Assembly (NCBI RefSeq): GCF_000828475.1
Contig: NZ_AP014648.1
Location: 2,491,400 to 2,555,399, forward strand
Length of the DNA stretch: 64,000 nucleotides
Origin: Methyloceanibacter caenitepidi
GTDB taxonomy: Bacteria > Pseudomonadota > Alphaproteobacteria > Rhizobiales > Methyloligellaceae
Direction: 5' to 3'
Shown here: in pieces, positions 50,834 to 59,811 of the stretch
Position numbering within the stretch: position 1 is the first letter of the stretch
Layout: each line of letters opens with the position of its first letter
The notes under the pieces: generated by a model
What the model saw: the letters and a program-made list of their open reading frames with translations, nothing else
Told to the model about the DNA's origin: nothing
Database searches by the model: none
Position numbers and translations under genes: made by a program

Positions 50834-51099
50834 GACAGATCTCTTCCTTCGCGGCCTTCCCTACTGCGTCATCTGCATCCCGCTGGCGACTGTGAGTCTC
50901 GCCTAAGATGATCCGTGTACTGTGCATATAGAGTGCGAAAGCTCACAACCACACGTAATCCGAGAAAATGCGTAACGTACCGTAATGTATGGGGAAATTG
51001 TCATGGGCCTACTGTCTAAGACCCCGACCTTCGTTTTTACAAATTATTAGTTGCGGCCTTCAACGATGGGATAAATCGCATCAGGGATGAGGCTCGCAG

Positions 51100-51696
51100 A
51101 TGGGGCTCCGCTATCAAAATCTTTGCCGGCGCGTTCGCCAATGTATGACGTCGGAGTTGGACATCGAATGGCCCCAAGAGAAATCCCCGCAACCAGTAGC
51201 ACCTCCCGAAGTGTCTCCGGAGCACGAGTCCTCCCCCCAGCGGGGCGACCTCACAGTCTGCGTGGATGACCTGCGCGAAGCCGCGGCGCACCACAACGAC
51301 GACTGGCTCGCGCAGCGGCTGATCGAAGAAGCTGTCGCTCTTGATCGCAAACGTCAGAAACGCGGAGACGGGGTCTACTGGCAGTATGTCAACATTGCCT
51401 ACGCCGCTCAGCAGACTGCGGAGAACGAATTCAACAAGCTATACATCCGGGGCGTATGCCGTTTCGCCATGGAGTCCGGCATCGAGCAGGTTGAAGTCTA
51501 TCGCGCGAAAACGATCTCGGCCGCGCCGTCCGATCATAACGGATTGCTGGGGAACGCCGCTGACCCGCAAGCGCTACTGTCGGTGCTCAGAGGCGACACG
51601 ACCGTGGAAGCGCCCCCGTTGAAGGAAGCCTACTTCACCGACACGGGACTGAGCGTCCGTCTACCTGAGAACCATACGTCCGGCGAATCTTGCTAG
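51100..51696 (+). CDS. hypothetical helical protein
   Basis: A 198-residue protein from the ATG at 51100 (GATGAGG upstream); an ATG at 51145 gives a shorter form. The N-terminal 45 residues are Pro/Glu-rich and disordered-looking. A helical core follows (about 55-145: LREAAAHHNDDWLAQRLIEE, QKRGDGVYWQYVNIAYAAQQ, LYIRGVCRFAMESGI). No signal or membrane helix, no recognised family. The 266 bases before it are AT-richer than the surroundings and contain no gene. Its TAG stop shares CTAG with the convergent SDR gene. Confidence 0.55.
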   Translation: MGLRYQNLCRRVRQCMTSELDIEWPQEKSPQPVAPPEVSPEHESSPQRGDLTVCVDDLREAAAHHNDDWLAQRLIEEAVALDRKRQKRGDGVYWQYVNIAYAAQQTAENEFNKLYIRGVCRFAMESGIEQVEVYRAKTISAAPSDHNGLLGNAADPQALLSVLRGDTTVEAPPLKEAYFTDTGLSVRLPENHTSGESC

Positions 51697-52448
51697 AGGG
51701 TCGTCTGCATCCCGCCATCGACGTTTAGCGCGGCACCCGTGATATAGGCCGCCTCGTCGGACGCCAGGAACAATGCGGCATTGGCGATGTCTTCAGGCGT
51801 CCCGAACCGCCGGAGCGGCGTCTGGGTGAGGAGCGCCTTCGCGATGCCGGGATTCTTCAGATAGCGGCCGATCAGCGCCGTCTCCACATAGCCCGGAAGC
51901 AGCGTGTTCACCCGGATACCGTAGGGTGCGTATTCGACCGCGAGACTGCGTGACAACGCCGACACCGCGCCTTTGGTGGCAGAGTAGACCGCCATCTGAC
52001 GCGTATGCTTGGCCGACATCACCGAAGACAGATTGATGATCGAGGCCTTGCCCGACGCGCGCATCAGGTCGAAGGCCTCCCGCGCGCATTTCACGGTCCC
52101 GTCGAGATTGACGGACCACACCTTCTCCCAGTCCTCGTCCGTCAGATGGCGGAAGTCCGCGCGCGCGCCGACGCCCGCATTGTTGACGAGCACATCCAGC
52201 CGACCATGGGCATCCTTGATAGCCGCCATCAACGCCTGAACTTCCGCCGTGTCCGTGATGTCGACGGTTTGCGCCTCGGCGGCACCGTTCGACTTGACGA
52301 TTTGATCGGCCGTCTCCTTGGCCGCTTCGCCGTCGATATCCGCAACAATCACATGCGCGCCTTCACGCGCGAAAGTCTCGCTGATGGCGCGGCCGATGCC
52401 TGCGCCCCCGCCCGTTACGAGTGCTATTTTTTCCTCAAGCCGCCGCAT
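51693..52448 (-). CDS. SDR family oxidoreductase
   Basis: A 251-residue short-chain dehydrogenase. TGGGAGIGRAI (about 12-22) is the NAD(P)-binding Gly motif, NNAG at about 87-90, the catalytic Ser in NLSSVMS and the Tyr-x3-Lys pair in AVYSATKGA. VADIDGEAA after the second strand carries an Asp that favours NAD. Substrate unknown; glucose/ribitol or 3-hydroxyacyl type. Its start overlaps the glutathione reductase stop by 14 bases, indicating co-transcription. Confidence 0.92.
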   Translation of the reverse strand: MRRLEEKIALVTGGGAGIGRAISETFAREGAHVIVADIDGEAAKETADQIVKSNGAAEAQTVDITDTAEVQALMAAIKDAHGRLDVLVNNAGVGARADFRHLTDEDWEKVWSVNLDGTVKCAREAFDLMRASGKASIINLSSVMSAKHTRQMAVYSATKGAVSALSRSLAVEYAPYGIRVNTLLPGYVETALIGRYLKNPGIAKALLTQTPLRRFGTPEDIANAALFLASDEAAYITGAALNVDGGMQTTL

Positions 52449-53826
52449 CTGATCCCTTGATTGGTGTTGGCGGCTCCCATTTCTGCCGCAGGGTTACAAA
52501 CTCTTCCGCCATGCTGGGATGAAGCGCCATCGTGGCGTCGAAATCGGCCTTGGTCGCGCCGAGCCGCAAGGGGATCGCCGCCATCTGAACGATTTCGGCT
52601 GCATCCGGCCCGACCATATGCAGGCCGAGAACTTTGTCGGTCTCCACGTCCACAATCAGCTTCATGAACACCTGCTCACCGCGCCCGCTGATGGTCGCAC
52701 GCATGGGCCGAAAGCTCGTCTTGTAGACATCGATCGCATGGTTCTCGCGCGCCTCCTCTTCCGTGAGTCCCACAGTCCCGATCTCGGGCTCGGTGAAAAC
52801 CGCCGTCGGGATGAAGCCGTAGTCCATCGCCTTGGGACGATCTTCGAACACCGTCTCCACAAAAGCCGTCCCCTCACGGATCGCGACCGGCGTGAGATTG
52901 GCGCGGTCGGTCACATCGCCAACGGCATAGATACTGTCGACGGCCGTTCTCGAATAGGCGTCCACGATCACCTTGCCGTTGTTGCCGAGTTCGACGCCGA
53001 CGGCTTCGAGCCCCAGCCCCTTCGTGTTTGGCGTGCGGCCGGTCGCCGCCATGACCTTCGACGCATGAAGACAATCGCCGTCCGTCAGCGCGACACGGTA
53101 TCCGTCGCCGTCCTTCTCGACCGAGGTAATATTTGTGCACATCCGCAAGTCCACGCCGCGATCGCGCAAGGCCTCTGCGACGGTGTCGCACAAGTCCTTG
53201 TCGAAACCGCGCAGGATCTGTTCGCCGCGATGGACAACCGTGACCTCGACGCCCAGCCCTGCGAAGATCGAGGCGAACTCCATGCCGATATAGCCGGCCC
53301 CCAGAATGACAATGCTCTGGGGCAGCGCCTCGAACTTGAAGCACTCGTTTGAGCTGATGAAATGTTCCGCTCCCGGTATGGAGGGAAAGGCCGGCGCCGA
53401 ACCGGTGGCGACCAGGATGTACTCGGCCGACACGGCCTCCTCGCGATCGGCGAGGCGCACGCTATGTGGCCCCTCCACCGTGGCCCGCGTCAGGAAGCGG
53501 TCGACCCCGTTATTCTCGAGGGTACGCGTATAGACGCCGTTGAGCCTATCGACCTCGCGCTGCACATTATGGATCAGCGTGGACCAATCGAACGCAAGGT
53601 TGTCATAGGACCAGCCGAAAGCCTTGGCATCTTCGATCTCAGCTCCATAGCGGCTGCCATAGACCAAAAGCTTCTTCGGCACGCAGCCGCGAATGACGCA
53701 GGTACCGCCGACACGGTATTCCTCGGCGATGCCGACGCGCTTGCCGAGCTGAGCCGCAAGTCTGGCCGCTCGAACGCCGCCGGATCCTGCTCCGATAACA
53801 AACAAATCGTAGTCGTGGTCAGACAC
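52435..53826 (-). CDS. gor: glutathione-disulfide reductase
   Basis: A 463-residue FAD enzyme. VIGAGSGGVRAARLAAQLG (FAD site), GGTCVIRGCVPKK with the redox-active Cys pair, GAGYIGMEFASIFAGLG (NADP site), and the C-terminal LGLHMVGPDAAEIVQ and LHPSMAEEFVTL with the catalytic His-Glu are all present. It keeps glutathione reduced with NADPH. GST, Atm1-like exporter and GCS2-type ligase genes elsewhere in the window also involve glutathione or similar thiols. In an operon with rpiA upstream and an SDR gene downstream. Confidence 0.95.
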   Translation of the reverse strand: MSDHDYDLFVIGAGSGGVRAARLAAQLGKRVGIAEEYRVGGTCVIRGCVPKKLLVYGSRYGAEIEDAKAFGWSYDNLAFDWSTLIHNVQREVDRLNGVYTRTLENNGVDRFLTRATVEGPHSVRLADREEAVSAEYILVATGSAPAFPSIPGAEHFISSNECFKFEALPQSIVILGAGYIGMEFASIFAGLGVEVTVVHRGEQILRGFDKDLCDTVAEALRDRGVDLRMCTNITSVEKDGDGYRVALTDGDCLHASKVMAATGRTPNTKGLGLEAVGVELGNNGKVIVDAYSRTAVDSIYAVGDVTDRANLTPVAIREGTAFVETVFEDRPKAMDYGFIPTAVFTEPEIGTVGLTEEEARENHAIDVYKTSFRPMRATISGRGEQVFMKLIVDVETDKVLGLHMVGPDAAEIVQMAAIPLRLGATKADFDATMALHPSMAEEFVTLRQKWEPPTPIKGSDAAA

Positions 53827-53925
53827 TTTGGATCGGTACTCCGGGTGGCTTTTTCAGGTGATGATGCGTCGAATGATGACGGGTCGGATGAGAATTTGTC
53901 AGATGACAACTTGGCGCTTGTGACC

Positions 53926-54645
53926 TTATGCGCTCGGATGCTTCAAGACTTGTATGCCATTCGCGCCCGCGACAATTGCCATATCGCAAAGTCCGAGAAA
54001 AAGGCCGTGCTCGACCACGCCGGGCACGCGCGTCAGGGCGAAAGCAAGAACCTCGGGCTCGGCAATCTTGGGAAATGCGCAGTCTACGATCAGATTACCC
54101 TGATCGGTGACGAACGGGCGGCCGCCCTCACCGGGCCGCAGCCGAATCTCGCCCTCGCACCCGGCTTCCGCCGAAAGAGCCTGGATCAGCTGCACGGTGG
54201 CCTTCAGACCGAAGCGCACCACTTCGATGGGCAGCGGATGGGACCCGAGCGTTCGTGACAGCTTCCGGTCGTCGGCGATGACAACCATGCGCTCGGATGC
54301 CGTTGCGACAATCTTCTCCCGCAACAAGGCGCCGCCGCCGCCTTTGATCAATCGAAGCTGGTCGTCGATCTCGTCGGCGCCGTCCACGGTCAGATCGAGA
54401 TGCGGTGTCTCATCCAGCGTCGTCAGCGGTATGCCCAAGGCCTCGGCATGGTTGCGCGTCGCCTCCGATGTCGGCACGCAGATGACGTTGAGCCCGTCGC
54501 GCACGCGCGCGCCGACCTCTTCGACAAAAGGTGCCGCCGTAGAGCCCGTGCCGAGCCCAAGCCGCATGCCGGGTTGTACCAAGTCGATCGCCGCCCTCGC
54601 CGCGGCGGCCTTGTACCCTTCGATCGTCCGTGCGCTTTCCGACAT
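53926..54645 (-). CDS. rpiA: ribose 5-phosphate isomerase A
   Basis: A 239-residue enzyme interconverting ribose-5- and ribulose-5-phosphate. [16 protein letters not shown] is the phosphate-binding opening, [29 protein letters not shown] the catalytic and substrate region, and [17 protein letters not shown] the C-terminal block. Full length. The gabD-like gene upstream ends 49 bases before its start and gor begins 99 bases after it on the same strand; pentose-phosphate flux and NADPH supply fit the gor link. Confidence 0.95.
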   Translation of the reverse strand: MSESARTIEGYKAAAARAAIDLVQPGMRLGLGTGSTAAPFVEEVGARVRDGLNVICVPTSEATRNHAEALGIPLTTLDETPHLDLTVDGADEIDDQLRLIKGGGGALLREKIVATASERMVVIADDRKLSRTLGSHPLPIEVVRFGLKATVQLIQALSAEAGCEGEIRLRPGEGGRPFVTDQGNLIVDCAFPKIAEPEVLAFALTRVPGVVEHGLFLGLCDMAIVAGANGIQVLKHPSA

Positions 54646-54694
54646 CAGCCGCCCAGTCTCCCCTTGAGAAGACTCCCCCTCGTGAGGTCTCTCG

Positions 54695-56155
54695 CTATCG
54701 GGGACTCCCGTTATCGAGGCCCCCCATCATGACGTATTTCAGCTCCAGGAATTCTTCGATGCCGTGGTGGGAGCCTTCGCGCCCCTGACCCGACTCCTTC
54801 ACGCCGCCGAACGGGGCCAATGCCGAAGAGATCATCCCTTCGTTGACGCCGATCATGCCATATTCGAGCGCCTCGGCCACCCGCCAGGCGCGCGAAATAT
54901 TCTCCGTGAAGAAATAGGCCGCAAGACCGAACGGCGTATCGTTCGCCAGCGCGACCGCCTCCTCCTCATCGCGGAAGCGGAAGAGCGCCGCGACGGGCCC
55001 GAAGGTCTCTTCGTTGGCGATCCGCATATCCGGCGTCACGTCGGTCAACACGGTAGGTGTGAAGAACGTTCGCCCAAGCTCGTGCCGGACGCCGCCTGTC
55101 AGAACCTTGGCGCCTTTCGCGACCGCGTCCCGCACATGCAACTCGACCTTGTCGAGCCCGGCCTCGTTGATGAGCGGGCCTTGCGTCACGCCCTGTTCGG
55201 TGCCGTCGCCCACCCTCAGGTCGGAAACAGCCTCCGTGAGCCGTTCGGCGAAGCGATCGTAGATACCGCTCTGAACCAGAATACGGTTGGCGCTGACGCA
55301 GGTCTGCCCGGAATTCCGGAACTTCGAGGCGATGGCACCGGCGACGGCCGCATCGAGCCCGGCGTCGTCGAATACGATAAACGGGGCATTGCCGCCGAGT
55401 TCCAAGGAGAGTTTCTTCACCGTGTCGGCCGACTGGCGCATCAGCAGCTTCCCAACCTCGGTGGATCCGGTGAAGGTGATCATCCGCACGAGCCGGTTGG
55501 AGGTCAGTTCGCCACCGATCGCCTCGGCGTTGCCGGTGATGACATTGAGAACGCCCGGCGGGAATCCGGCCTGGCAGGCCAGCTCCGCCAGCGCCAACGC
55601 GGTGAGCGGCGTCTCTGGCGCCGGCTTCACGACGACGGTGCAGCCCGCGGCGAGGGCCGGCGAGATCTTGCGCGTGATCATCGCAAACGGGAAATTCCAC
55701 GGGGTGATGGCCCCGACGACGCCGACCGGCTGCTTCATGACAAGGACGCGACCGCTGTGCTTGGGCGTCGGGATGATCTCCCCTAGCACGCGCCGTGCCT
55801 CCTCGGCGTAGAACTCCGTGAAAGAAGACCCGTAATCGATCTCGGCGCGCGCCTCGGCGAGGGGCTTGCCCTGCTCGGCGGTCATGAGACGGGCGAGGTC
55901 TTCCGCGTGCTGCTGCTGGAGTTCGTACCAACGGCGCAGGACTTTCGCCCGCTCACCTGCCAGCAAGCCGCTCCAAGCCCGAAAGGCGCGATCCGCGGCC
56001 TCAATAGCCACGCGGGTCTCATGCGCGCCGAGATCGGGAACGCGGCCGACGACGGCGCCGGTCGCCGGATTGGTGATGTCGTCCACCGGCGTGCCTGTCC
56101 AGGCACCGCCGATCAGGCATTGGTCCTTGATAAGGATCGGTGTCTTGAGTTGCAT
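54695..56155 (-). CDS. gabD: NAD(P)-dependent succinate-semialdehyde dehydrogenase-like enzyme
   Basis: A 486-residue aldehyde dehydrogenase from the ATG at 56155; an upstream start at 56230 would add an Arg-rich leader. [20 protein letters not shown] (cofactor), [27 protein letters not shown] with the catalytic Glu, and [12 protein letters not shown] with the catalytic Cys are intact. [21 protein letters not shown] is typical of the GabD group. It would oxidise succinate semialdehyde to succinate; related glutarate semialdehyde is an alternative substrate. It diverges from gph with 56 bases between starts. Confidence 0.9.
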   Translation of the reverse strand: MQLKTPILIKDQCLIGGAWTGTPVDDITNPATGAVVGRVPDLGAHETRVAIEAADRAFRAWSGLLAGERAKVLRRWYELQQQHAEDLARLMTAEQGKPLAEARAEIDYGSSFTEFYAEEARRVLGEIIPTPKHSGRVLVMKQPVGVVGAITPWNFPFAMITRKISPALAAGCTVVVKPAPETPLTALALAELACQAGFPPGVLNVITGNAEAIGGELTSNRLVRMITFTGSTEVGKLLMRQSADTVKKLSLELGGNAPFIVFDDAGLDAAVAGAIASKFRNSGQTCVSANRILVQSGIYDRFAERLTEAVSDLRVGDGTEQGVTQGPLINEAGLDKVELHVRDAVAKGAKVLTGGVRHELGRTFFTPTVLTDVTPDMRIANEETFGPVAALFRFRDEEEAVALANDTPFGLAAYFFTENISRAWRVAEALEYGMIGVNEGMISSALAPFGGVKESGQGREGSHHGIEEFLELKYVMMGGLDNGSPR

Positions 56156-56211
56156 GGTCCGCTCTCTACGCCGCCGCTTGCGCAACGGCAAGTCACGTGT
56201 GAGAGAGGCGC

Positions 56212-56895
56212 ATGTTCGAGGGTGCGACAATTGTTTTCGATCTCGACGGCACGCTGGTCGACACCGCGCCGGACCTTACGAATGCCCTCAATCATGCCCT
56301 GCAACTGCATGGACACCGGACCGTGGAGCCGGCGCTCGTCCGCGAGGCGGTGGGACGCGGCGCAGCGGCCATGATTTACGAGGCGCTGGGGATCGAATCC
56401 GGCACGGAAGCGATTTTCAAGGACTTCCTCATCTACTACGAGGCCAATATCGCCACGGAGAGCCGCCCCTTCCCTGGTGCCGTGGCGCTGCTGGAGCGCC
56501 TCGCGGCCCGCGGCGCGCGCCTCGCCGTCTGCACCAACAAGCGGGCGCGCCTCGCCAATCTCCTCCTGGAAGCGCTGGAGCTCGACCGTCATTTCGGGGC
56601 GATCGCGGGCCGCGACACGTTCGAGACGTGCAAGCCGCATCCGGGTCACCTCCTGGGCGCCGTTGCCGCCAGTGCGGGCGATCCGGCCCGTGCCGTGATG
56701 GTGGGCGACAGCGCCGTCGACATCGAGGCAGCCCAACGAGCCGGAATTCCGTCGATCTTGGTCACATTCGGCTATTCCCCGCCGTCGCCGGAAGGCCCCC
56801 GCCCTAGCGCCGTCATCGACAGCTTCGAGACCCTGGAATACCAAGCCGAAATCCTGCTCAAACGCTTGACAGACCACGACCCGACCCGTTCCTAA
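56212..56895 (+). CDS. gph: phosphoglycolate phosphatase-like HAD hydrolase
   Basis: A 227-residue HAD hydrolase. FDLDGTLVDT (about 9-18) has the nucleophile and acid/base Asp pair, VCTNK the second motif, and MVGDSAVDIEAA the metal site; a helical cap follows the first motif. Gph dephosphorylates 2-phosphoglycolate formed by DNA repair or by oxygenase side reactions. HAD substrate assignments by eye are provisional. RBS GAGAGG lies just before the ATG. Confidence 0.88.
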   Translation: MFEGATIVFDLDGTLVDTAPDLTNALNHALQLHGHRTVEPALVREAVGRGAAAMIYEALGIESGTEAIFKDFLIYYEANIATESRPFPGAVALLERLAARGARLAVCTNKRARLANLLLEALELDRHFGAIAGRDTFETCKPHPGHLLGAVAASAGDPARAVMVGDSAVDIEAAQRAGIPSILVTFGYSPPSPEGPRPSAVIDSFETLEYQAEILLKRLTDHDPTRS

Positions 56896-57012
56896 TAGCG
56901 GCCGGGTTGACGCGCTGGAAAATGGCCCCCAATCGCCCCACGGGCTGCAACCAACAGCCACAATTGCGCGCTAGGTACGGGAACTGAGCTTACGGCTCCA
57001 AGGAGAACTGGA

Positions 57013-57318
57013 ATGCGCGGACGTATTGTGATGAGCGCTTGCATCGTATTGATGATGAGCGGAACCGCTTTCGCCCAGGATGCAGGGGAAGATTGTGTCA
57101 ACCAGCTTGCCGAAACCGAAACCCTCGTTGATCAGACGGTCAACGCGAAGGTGCTCGACGAAGGCGACGTTGAAGAGGTGAACATGCTTCTCGACGAGGC
57201 GGACGCGGCCTGCACCGACGGGGATTACGGCAAGGCCAAGACCACCATGGCCAAGGTCAAGGGCATGCTGAAGTCCGTACCTGCCCCGGCCCCGGCTGAG
57301 GAAGCCACGGCCCAATAG
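57013..57318 (+). CDS. small secreted helical protein
   Basis: A 101-residue protein with AAGGAGA upstream, a Sec signal (about 1-21, ending AFA before QDAGED) and a mature acidic helical region of about 55 residues with two Cys (CVNQLAETE and DAACTDGDYGKAK) that could form a disulfide between two helices. The C-terminus is Ala/Pro-rich. It resembles small periplasmic proteins found in Hyphomicrobiales, but no function is known. It is the last host-like gene before the tRNA-Val and the probable integrated element. Confidence 0.72.
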   Translation: MRGRIVMSACIVLMMSGTAFAQDAGEDCVNQLAETETLVDQTVNAKVLDEGDVEEVNMLLDEADAACTDGDYGKAKTTMAKVKGMLKSVPAPAPAEEATAQ

Positions 57319-57472
57319 ATTTTTCCGGAAATCTGCGCGGTTTCGCGGGACGGGCTGCTTGACTTCGCGAAGGGCCGTTCGCTAAATGCGCGCTTGCCGT
57401 CGCGGCCCCTCATCCCTTGAGGCGAGGCCGCGGACGGACCCGGGCGCGAGCGACATCAGCCGCGCCCCGTAC

Positions 57473-57548
57473 GGGCGGTTAGCTCAGCTGGTAGAGCACT
57501 GTGTTCACATCGCAGGGGTCACTGGTTCAAGTCCAGTACCGCCCACCA
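57473..57548 (+). tRNA. tRNA-Val (anticodon CAC)
   Basis: Acceptor GGGCGGT (57473-57479) pairs with ACCGCCC (57538-57544), discriminator A at 57545, encoded CCA at 57546-57548. The anticodon loop TTCACAT holds CAC, and the T arm reads GGTTCAAGTCC. The gene is intact. Everything to its right looks foreign, so its 3' end is the likely attachment site of the element. Confidence 0.95.
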
Positions 57549-57607
57549 GTGTTTACAAGGACTTAGCGACAGGTTTCTCGATCGGGGCCACACCGGGTCC
57601 ACGAAAA

Positions 57608-57639
57608 GGGCCCGCCCCTGGGATAGCAGGAGCGGGCCC
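57608..57639. terminator. strong GC-rich hairpin after tRNA-Val
   Basis: GGGCCCGCCCCTG at 57608-57620 pairs with CAGGAGCGGGCCC at 57627-57639 with one wobble. AAAA lies just to the left, giving TTTT after the stem on the minus strand, so it probably ends minus-strand transcription of the element just downstream of the AlpA-like gene. Confidence 0.65.
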
Positions 57640-57661
57640 GGATCGGAAGCGTGTGGGCGTC

Positions 57662-57886
57662 CTATGACGTCTTGCGCAGATACGCGCGCACGGCCCCCAG
57701 ACGCCACGTGAGACTGTTATCCGCCACACCCCTGGTAGGGATCGGGAAGCTAGGATCGCGCTTCATCAGAGAAAGGAGGGTGGTGTAGTCGCAGCCGATC
57801 AGCCGGCACAGCTGACCGCTGTTGATGAGCCGCTCGTCCGTTTCAGGATCAGGCTCGAGGGCCCTTTTCAGATAGTCCGTCATCAT
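57662..57886 (-). CDS. AlpA/excisionase-like DNA-binding protein
   Basis: A 74-residue protein from the ATG at 57886; an upstream ATG at 57928 is possible but lacks family sequence. LINSGQLCRLIGCDYTTLLSLMK is a winged helix-turn-helix of the AlpA/MerR-excisionase type, and TWRLGAVRAYLRK is the matching C-terminal wing and helix. AlpA of prophage CP4-57 activates integrase and excision functions in satellites, so a similar role is expected here. It is the closest element gene to the tRNA, where an integrase might have been expected; none is seen in the window. Confidence 0.65.
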   Translation of the reverse strand: MMTDYLKRALEPDPETDERLINSGQLCRLIGCDYTTLLSLMKRDPSFPIPTRGVADNSLTWRLGAVRAYLRKTS

Positions 57887-57943
57887 CTTGTACTCGCTCG
57901 CTATTGCTAGGAACGGACAAGCTGGCACACGGGCTGTGGACGG

Positions 57944-58165
57944 TTATACCCACATAAATAGGCGAATTAGTCCGCCGAAACTTAGGGGGCGCACAGGAGC
58001 CCACACAGCGACGTTCTGGCTGAGGGCTCCTCCATAGCTCGCGCAGGCGTTCTGGGCGGTTCTGATGGCGCGCTGGGCGTCAGCCCAGGGGGCAGGAGCG
58101 CCCGCCCCCTCGAACATGTTCGTCGGCGCTGTGATCCGTCCATGAGCGGATGTTGCACCGGTCAT
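57944..58165 (-). CDS. possible small protein in element
   Basis: A 73-residue reading frame from the ATG at 58165, ending 57 bases before the AlpA-like start. It contains an Ala-rich helix (PWADAQRAIRTAQNACASYG) and a hydrophobic C-terminus (FGGLIRLFMWV). No good ribosome-binding site precedes the ATG and no family is recognised. I list it because it is on the same strand as its neighbours and its composition is not that of a shadow; it may well be spurious. Confidence 0.3.
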   Translation of the reverse strand: MTGATSAHGRITAPTNMFEGAGAPAPWADAQRAIRTAQNACASYGGALSQNVAVWAPVRPLSFGGLIRLFMWV

Positions 58166-58647
58166 ACACCCGGCACCGGCGGTTCGTGGACGTGGGGGAC
58201 AAGCGCGTAGCCAACGCTGAAGGCCAGCACGCAATACCGCTGCTTGGCGACTGTCCCATGGAACGTTCTCGGGCACATGGTGTTAGCGCACACCATGCGC
58301 AGAGCGATCTATATCAGCCACGTGGTTTCGTGGAGCGCCATGACGGTACGCCGTCTTCTAGTCCATACGCATGTGAACCAGGGTTGGTCTCACTCATGGT
58401 TCAGTTTCCCCTATGGGATCCGACCTGAACATGCACATGGTGTCGTGGAGCGCCACGACGATGCGCGGTTCGTGAAGCTCTCCTAACCGCATCGAGCCCA
58501 TGTGCTCGAACTCCACATACATGCTCAAGGAGTTCGCGGACTACATTTGCGTATGCCCAGATGCAGGATGAACCCGCTGCCACGGGGGGGGAGTGCGGCA
58601 GCGGGTCCTTTCTTCTTACGCGTCGGCCTGACTAGGAGCGTGCATCG
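58166..58647. other. non-coding stretch with repeated hairpins
   Basis: No gene is supported in these 480 bases. They hold a perfect CATGGTGT / ACACCATG hairpin (58276-58297) and two copies of a 35-base repeat (58319-58353 and 58434-58468, 29 of 35 identical). Each copy folds into a stem with an AGCG loop: CGTGG-AGCG-CCATG with a G-T wobble in the first, GTCGTGG-AGCG-CCACGAC in the second. A terminator-like hairpin follows at 58572-58606. A structured RNA or a recombination/transfer site would explain this. Confidence 0.5.
58572..58612 (+). terminator. hairpin followed by T-rich tract
   Basis: ACCCGCTGCC at 58572-58581 pairs exactly with GGCAGCGGGT at 58597-58606 and is followed by CCTTTCTTCTT. 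On the plus strand this has the form of an intrinsic terminator, which would make sense only if the hairpin-rich region to its left is transcribed rightwards. Confidence 0.5.
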
Positions 58648-59025
58648 TCACGACAGCAGGATCAGCCGCGAGGCATCCACGATCGCGACCAGTCCTCCGC
58701 CAGGAGTAGGCGACCACTGCACTGTGACCGGGAGTTCCGTGTCAAACGTTGTCTGGCCGCTGAACATGTCGAGGCCCAGGTCGATCCCGAGTTGGATCCG
58801 AACGGCATAATCCCGGATCCGGACCTCTGGCGGGAGCACTCCATCGGGGGGCGTCGTGGTCATCACGATGACGCCTCCAACGAGCAGAGGAATGACAAAC
58901 ATCCTCTTACCCTCGAATGTCTCGGGTAGCTCAGACAGCTCAAGACAATAGTGTGGCGCGGCCGACTTATTGATACGGCCGAAAGACCGAGCAGCCACTT
59001 GTTTGGTTTCAGTTTGGTTAGACAT
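58648..59025 (-). CDS. hypothetical element protein
   Basis: A 125-residue protein; AGAGGA precedes the ATG at 59025. The N-terminus is polar, then PHYCLELSELPETFEGKRMF and VIPLLVGGVIVMTTTPPDG give a strand-rich centre, ending in GGGLVAIVDASRLILLS. The mostly beta pattern with no signal or long helix suggests a small globular protein. No family recognised. It is transcribed in the same direction as the other element genes but is separated from them by a terminator and about 330 bases. Confidence 0.55.
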   Translation of the reverse strand: MSNQTETKQVAARSFGRINKSAAPHYCLELSELPETFEGKRMFVIPLLVGGVIVMTTTPPDGVLPPEVRIRDYAVRIQLGIDLGLDMFSGQTTFDTELPVTVQWSPTPGGGLVAIVDASRLILLS

Positions 59026-59315
59026 AATCGTCGTTCCTCTTTTGGATTGAGGAGCGCGGACAACAAAAAAGGCCGCCCGCGCTCTGTTGCGCTTGGCGAC
59101 CTCGCTTGTCCACGGACGAGATCATGAAGGCATTACCGGCCTCGGGTCTCTTAATATAGCGGTCCCGTGGCAATTCCGCTTGATGTCTATTAGCTCACAA
59201 TATCGAGACCACGTCTAGCGCCGCGAGAAACATGCCTAACGCGACTGGCCGTCCGTCAGTCCACTGTCGCTCCTACGAAACCTCGACCACATAAGATGAA
59301 GGTCGAGGGCTGCTC
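59026..59315. other. non-coding leader region
   Basis: No gene seen. The stretch is AT-richer around 59150-59200 and probably contains the promoter for the 125-residue protein gene (a TATATTA-like box on the minus strand near 59154-59160), but no confident -35 could be assigned. A short inverted motif occurs around 59070-59110. Confidence 0.4.
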
Positions 59316-59346
59316 AAAAAAAGCCCCGGGCCGTGGAGCCCGGGGC
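59316..59346 (-). terminator. intrinsic terminator of element micro-gene operon
   Basis: On the minus strand GCCCCGGGC (59346-59338) and its complement (59331-59323) form a nine-base stem with a six-base loop, followed by a run of seven T (complement of the A-run at 59316-59322). It lies 17 bases after the stop of the 79-residue gene. Confidence 0.8.
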
Positions 59347-59362
59347 GCTGCGCGACACGCGC

Positions 59363-59602
59363 CTAAGCAGCATCGCCGACTTGGACGTTGCGCGGAACGC
59401 TCATCACGAGCAACTCCCCGTCCTTCAGCTCATACTTGATGCCTAAGTCCCGCTTCATGCACGACAGCGTCGTGCGCAGGTTGGCGCGCGTGCTCTTCAC
59501 TGACTTGGCAACCTGATCCAGGGTCTTCTTGCCGTCAGCGATATTGATAATCTTTGCACGGACGGTTCCGGCACGGACTGTACGCTTCTTTGTCTTACTC
59601 AT
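59363..59602 (-). CDS. small basic element protein, possible DNA-binding
   Basis: A 79-residue protein from the ATG at 59602. A Lys/Arg-rich N-terminus (MSKTKKRTVRAGTVRAK) precedes a helical segment DGKKTLDQVAKSVKSTRANL and LRTTLSCMKRDLG, with the spacing of a small helix-turn-helix, then a short strand YELKDGELLVM. Probably a winged-helix nucleic-acid-binding protein. Its ATG overlaps the stop of the preceding 70-residue gene as ATGA. Last gene of a coupled group that ends in an intrinsic terminator. Confidence 0.6.
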   Translation of the reverse strand: MSKTKKRTVRAGTVRAKIINIADGKKTLDQVAKSVKSTRANLRTTLSCMKRDLGIKYELKDGELLVMSVPRNVQVGDAA

Positions 59603-59811
59603 AGCGGAAAGCTTCCTTTCGGGGTTTCGATGTGGGAGCGGATGCCAACGGCCCCGCGTAGGGGGCGCAGGTCTGATCGCCTGCGCTGCGGGACGGGGGG
59701 CCTGAGCGGGTAGTCCTTCGCGATCAGAAGGCTGAGGGCGCGGCCAATGCGGCCCGCCCAAGTGCTCCTGGACGCCCTGCGCTGGAGTTCGCAGATATCA
59801 GACGCGCTCAT
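59599..59811 (-). CDS. small basic element protein
   Basis: A 70-residue protein from the ATG at 59811, overlapping by ATGA the upstream 52-residue gene and by ATGA the downstream 79-residue gene. It is Arg-rich (LQRRASRSTWAGRIGRALSL, QRRRSDLRPLRG). No family recognised. The double overlap is the main support that it is translated. Confidence 0.5.
   Translation of the reverse strand: MSASDICELQRRASRSTWAGRIGRALSLLIAKDYPLRPPVPQRRRSDLRPLRGAVGIRSHIETPKGSFPL

Noticed and set aside
50834..51099. Regulatory RNA or small gene in the AT-rich gap after the YbdK-like gene
   Set aside because: Only very short frames and loosely repeated CGTAA strings; no convincing structure.
58276..58468. CRISPR array
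   Set aside because: Only two imperfect 35-base copies 115 bases apart, without regular spacers or cas genes.
58268..58486. A His-rich plus-strand frame over the repeated hairpins
   Set aside because: Its repeated HMV/HVVSWSA peptides are explained by the underlying 35-base DNA repeat; no ribosome-binding site and wrong strand.
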